Origin: Actinomycetes bacterium
GTDB taxonomy: Bacteria; Actinomycetota; Acidimicrobiia; Acidimicrobiales; Palsa-688
NCBI GenBank assembly: GCA_021808425.1
Contig: JAKBBS010000078.1
Span: 1-14,620 of the forward strand
DNA: 14,620 nt
Reading direction: 5' to 3'
Each line of letters opens with the position of its first letter. Position 1 is the stretch's first letter. The translations under genes were made by a program, and so were the position numbers. The notes beneath the pieces were generated by a model. The model saw only the letters and a program-made list of their open reading frames with translations, made no database searches and was not told the origin of the DNA. Below are positions 12,282-14,620 of the stretch, piece by piece.

Positions 12282-13783
12282 CGGCGAACCTCGTGCGCCA
12301 CTAATGGCGCGGGTGACTCGTCTAGGTCCGTAGCCGAACCCGGCAGGGTCACTTCGAAACGCGCTCCTCGTCCGACGTCCACTATCTCTATTGTGCCGCC
12401 GTGGGCGGTCACGATCTCCTTGGTAATGGCAAGTCCCAGACCGAATCCTCCCTGTTCGAGGCTACGGGCTTCGTCGGTCCGCGCGAACCTGTCGAAGACC
12501 CACTCCCGCCGGTCCGCCGGGATCCCCGGTCCGTCGTCGGCTACCACGAACAACACCGAACCGCCCGCCTCGGTCAGTTCGACGGCAACCCGCTCGGCTG
12601 CATGACGCTCCGCATTGTCGATCAAGTTCTGCACCACGCGGCCGAGCTGACGCCTGTCTCCGGTTACCCGACCGGCGGAAACCCTGCTCGGGTCGAAAGA
12701 AACCCGGCTGATCGGACGGCGCCGGTGGATTTCCTCCATCACCAGTTCGTCCAAGTCGACTTCCTCCTGGCGTCTCAGACCTTCGCGGTTCTCCATGCTG
12801 GCCAGGAGCAGGAGATCTTCGAGGAGCGCTTGAAGTCGTCCGGCTTCGGAGAGAGCGTCGACAGCGACGGCCGGCCATCCAGATTCATCTGGATGAGCAA
12901 GGGCTACCTCCAGTGTCGCCTTGAGGACCGCAAGGGGACTTCGAAGCTCGTGCGACGCGTCCGACACGAAGCGCTTCTGTGCTTCGGAGGACAGCTGGAG
13001 CCTGTCGAGCATCTCGTTCATGGTTGCCGCCAGACGGGCGACTTCGTCGTGAGTTTCGGGCACCGAGACCCGCCTGTGCAGGTCGTCACCAGAAATGTCT
13101 GCGACTTCCTCCCGTATCGCTTCGACCGGAAGCAGGGTCCGACCTGCGAGGATCCAGATCAACACGCCCACAAGCAGCAGCACGACGGGAAGCCCGGCCA
13201 CGAGGGACCATGCGACCGTGGCAGTCGCTGCGTCTACGGGGCGCAGGGTCGCAGCCACGTACACGGTGGCTGCTCCACCGGCTGGTGTCGACGGCGGCGG
13301 TGCCTGCCCGGCCTGTGACAGCGACGTGGCTGCGCCCGGCGAAACGATTGCAGACGCAGGGATGGTCTGGGAGAGGACGAGGTAAGGGCCGTCGCTCTGG
13401 CCCGCCGACGTCGAGTCCGAGCCGAGAGCGCCGCTCACCGTGGAGAGTTGCACACCCTCCTCGCCGGGCCGGATCTTCCTGATAGGCACCCCGGACAGCG
13501 ACGGTGCGCTCCACGCGATCACATCGCCTGCCGCGCTCACGACCTGTGTCAACGTGTCGCCCTTCCCGGCGGGAAGTTGGGCTGGGAGAGAGCCGACTTT
13601 CAAAAGCGATGCGACATCGTCAAGCTGTGTCCTGGCGGTGACCTCGATCCCCTCGGTCATTGAGGTCCGAAGCTCGGCTACCAAGCCGACAGCTCCGAGC
13701 GACAGCGCAGCCCCTACGGCGAGGACACCCACCACGGTTGCCTGCGCCCGGAGCGACGAGGTGCGGCGCGACACCGACCTCAT
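12278..13783 (-). CDS. HAMP-type sensor histidine kinase
   Basis: A 501-residue membrane kinase. Transmembrane helices at about 14-37 and 190-213 flank an outside domain of about 150 residues rich in Ala, Ser, Pro and Gly. HAMP spans 214-265. The phosphorylated His278 sits in SDASHELRSPL. The ATP-binding boxes are NLIDNAERHA (386-395), DDGPGIP (416-422), FDRFAR and GFGLGLAI (446-453). It should autophosphorylate on an outside cue and pass the phosphate to Asp51 of the regulator encoded upstream. The ATG at 13783 overlaps the regulator stop by 4 bases. A GGAGG directly abuts this ATG, so the GTG at 13774, 9 bases further on, is an alternative start. The stop overlaps the transporter start. The cue is unknown. 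Confidence 0.95.
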   Translation of the reverse strand: MRSVSRRTSSLRAQATVVGVLAVGAALSLGAVGLVAELRTSMTEGIEVTARTQLDDVASLLKVGSLPAQLPAGKGDTLTQVVSAAGDVIAWSAPSLSGVPIRKIRPGEEGVQLSTVSGALGSDSTSAGQSDGPYLVLSQTIPASAIVSPGAATSLSQAGQAPPPSTPAGGAATVYVAATLRPVDAATATVAWSLVAGLPVVLLLVGVLIWILAGRTLLPVEAIREEVADISGDDLHRRVSVPETHDEVARLAATMNEMLDRLQLSSEAQKRFVSDASHELRSPLAVLKATLEVALAHPDESGWPAVAVDALSEAGRLQALLEDLLLLASMENREGLRRQEEVDLDELVMEEIHRRRPISRVSFDPSRVSAGRVTGDRRQLGRVVQNLIDNAERHAAERVAVELTEAGGSVLFVVADDGPGIPADRREWVFDRFARTDEARSLEQGGFGLGLAITKEIVTAHGGTIEIVDVGRGARFEVTLPGSATDLDESPAPLVAHEVRR

Positions 13784-14457
13784 CCTCCGTTCGGCGCCAA
13801 CCGGTACCCTGCGCCTCGAACGGTCTCGATCGACTGGCGATCGAAAGGCAGATCAATTTTGCGCCGCAGGTACCTTATGTAGACCTCGACAATGTTGTCG
13901 TCGCCGTCGTAGTCGATATCCCACACGTGATCGAGGATGTCCGCTTTGGAAAGGACCCGCCCGGCGTGTCGCATGAGCAAGTCGAGCATCGCCATCTCCC
14001 TAGGCGTGAGATCGATCTTGCGCTCCCCGCGCCGGCAGACGTGCGCAGCCGGGTCGAGGGACAGGTCGCCGGCAAGTAGCACGCTCGGGCGCTCCCGTAC
14101 CCCGCGGCGGAGCAACGCCCTGAGGCGGGCGACAAGTACGGAGTACGAGAAGGGTTTCGCCAGGAAGTCATCGGCGCCGATATCGAGTGCCTCCACTTCG
14201 TCGGATTCGGCCGACTTCGCCGTGAGCATTAGGATCGGCGTCCAGATCTTGGATTGACGCAAGCTCCGGCATACCTCGAATCCATTCAGTCCCGGGAGGA
14301 GAATGTCAAGGACTATTGCGTCATAAGGAACGCTGCGAGCCAGAGCCAGTCCCTGCTCGCCGTCCGCTGCGACATCGACAGCGAAGCCCTCAGCGACGAG
14401 ACCGCGCCTGATCGCATCCGCGAGCTTTGTCTGGTCTTCGACTACGAGAACACGCAC
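13780..14457 (-). CDS. OmpR/PhoB-family response regulator
   Basis: A 225-residue regulator of standard length. The receiver domain (1-115) has the acidic pair Glu7-Asp8, the phosphoacceptor Asp51 (AIVLDILLPG), Thr79 and Lys101 (ADDFLAKPF). The C-terminal winged helix (about 127-222) has LTPREMAMLDLLMRHAG and NIVEVYIRYLRRKID and ends VRGAGYRLAP. It should bind direct-repeat DNA when phosphorylated by the kinase encoded immediately downstream. GTG 14457 is preceded by GGGAAGG (14464-14470) at 6 bases. Its leader contains a short hairpin, and about 120 bases upstream lies a repeat of GCTTA spaced at 11 bp that could be its own site. Confidence 0.95.
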   Translation of the reverse strand: MRVLVVEDQTKLADAIRRGLVAEGFAVDVAADGEQGLALARSVPYDAIVLDILLPGLNGFEVCRSLRQSKIWTPILMLTAKSAESDEVEALDIGADDFLAKPFSYSVLVARLRALLRRGVRERPSVLLAGDLSLDPAAHVCRRGERKIDLTPREMAMLDLLMRHAGRVLSKADILDHVWDIDYDGDDNIVEVYIRYLRRKIDLPFDRQSIETVRGAGYRLAPNGG

Positions 14458-14463
14458 TCCGGG

Positions 14464-14470
14464 CCTTCCC
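14464..14470 (-). promoter_or_regulatory. Ribosome binding site of the response regulator gene
   Basis: GGGAAGG on the minus strand stands 6 bases before the GTG at 14457. It supports this non-ATG start. Confidence 0.5.
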
Positions 14471-14475
14471 TACAA

Positions 14476-14492
14476 CATCGCCTTCGGCGATG
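14476..14492 (-). promoter_or_regulatory. Hairpin in the 5' leader of the response regulator operon
   Basis: CATCGCC-GAA-GGCGATG (read on the minus strand) is a perfect 7-bp stem with a 3-base loop, ending 5 bases before the ribosome binding site. It could modulate translation or mRNA stability, but no function is established. Confidence 0.3.
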
Positions 14493-14573
14493 CGCGGTAG
14501 CCATTCTGCCAGCGTCGACAGGCTTTGAAGGCGCAAGCGACGTTGCACCCGAACGCCGGGGTGTCCCGACCCT

Positions 14574-14589
14574 TAAGCGCGCTCTAAGC
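14574..14589. promoter_or_regulatory. Direct repeat with 11-bp period, candidate OmpR-type binding site
   Basis: TAAGC occurs at 14574-14578 and 14585-14589 (GCTTA twice on the minus strand), exactly one helical turn apart, which is the usual layout for OmpR/PhoB-family dimers. It lies between the regulator operon and a possible divergent gene, so autoregulation and control of the neighbour are plausible. Two 5-base units alone are weak evidence. Confidence 0.3.
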
Positions 14590-14595
14590 TAGCCT

Positions 14596-14620
14596 GTGAC
14601 GAGAATGAGGAAATGCAGCG
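14596..14620 (+). CDS. Possible start of a divergent gene, cut by the window edge
   Basis: GTG at 14596 and ATG at 14605 share an open frame to the window end (MRKCS...). Only 5-8 codons are visible, too few to identify. A divergent target gene is common beside two-component operons, so the start is noted at low confidence. Confidence 0.15.

Noticed and set aside
12401..13318. 305-residue plus-strand frame opposite the kinase gene
   Set aside because: It lies wholly antisense to a histidine kinase with all its motifs. Its translation has no domain-like sequence.

Overview
The window is high-GC bacterial DNA that looks actinobacterial. It carries a WhiB-type iron-sulfur regulator, the end of a mycothiol-linked DinB-type protein, a MerR-DICT regulator, GTG/TTG starts, 4-base gene overlaps, and promoters that place a TAnnnT box 6-7 bases before the start codon, as in leaderless transcripts. 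A branch such as Acidimicrobiia is possible, but the sequence alone does not fix the class.

Positions 1-5535 hold genes for breakdown of 4-hydroxybenzoate and protocatechuate. After the tail of a DinB-type gene (to 266), a minus-strand operon reads pcaH-pcaG-pcaF-pcaI-pcaJ (3614 down to 340). It covers ring cleavage by protocatechuate 3,4-dioxygenase and CoA activation of 3-oxoadipate. Divergent from it are an IclR-type regulator gene (3685-4330) and pobA (4363-5535), which makes protocatechuate. Two genes are broken. The pcaF thiolase has lost about half its codons through two internal deletions, the second shifting the frame. The IclR gene has lost about 50 codons with a frameshift, which by chance joins its front half in frame to pobA. 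pcaH, pcaG, pcaI, pcaJ and pobA look intact. pcaB, pcaC and pcaD are absent from the window.

Positions 5536-8848 hold an aldo/keto reductase gene (5890-6858), a gene-poor stretch with palindromes and a 59-codon orphan ORF, a membrane fatty-acid desaturase (minus), and tRNA-Thr(CGU) (minus).

Positions 8917-11365 hold whiB (minus), divergent from a MerR-type regulator with a DICT sensory domain (plus) across an inverted repeat, followed by an EamA-type transporter (plus).

Positions 11355-14457 hold a minus-strand operon of OmpR-type response regulator, sensor kinase and NIPA-like DMT transporter, each overlapping the next by 4 bases. It meets the EamA gene tail to tail at a 12-bp perfect hairpin. 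A divergent gene may begin at the right edge.

I did not see a CRISPR array, insertion sequence, phage module or recognisable defence system. The most notable features are the clustered deletions in pcaF and the adjacent regulator, the recurring leaderless-type promoter layout, and the transporter coupled to the two-component system.
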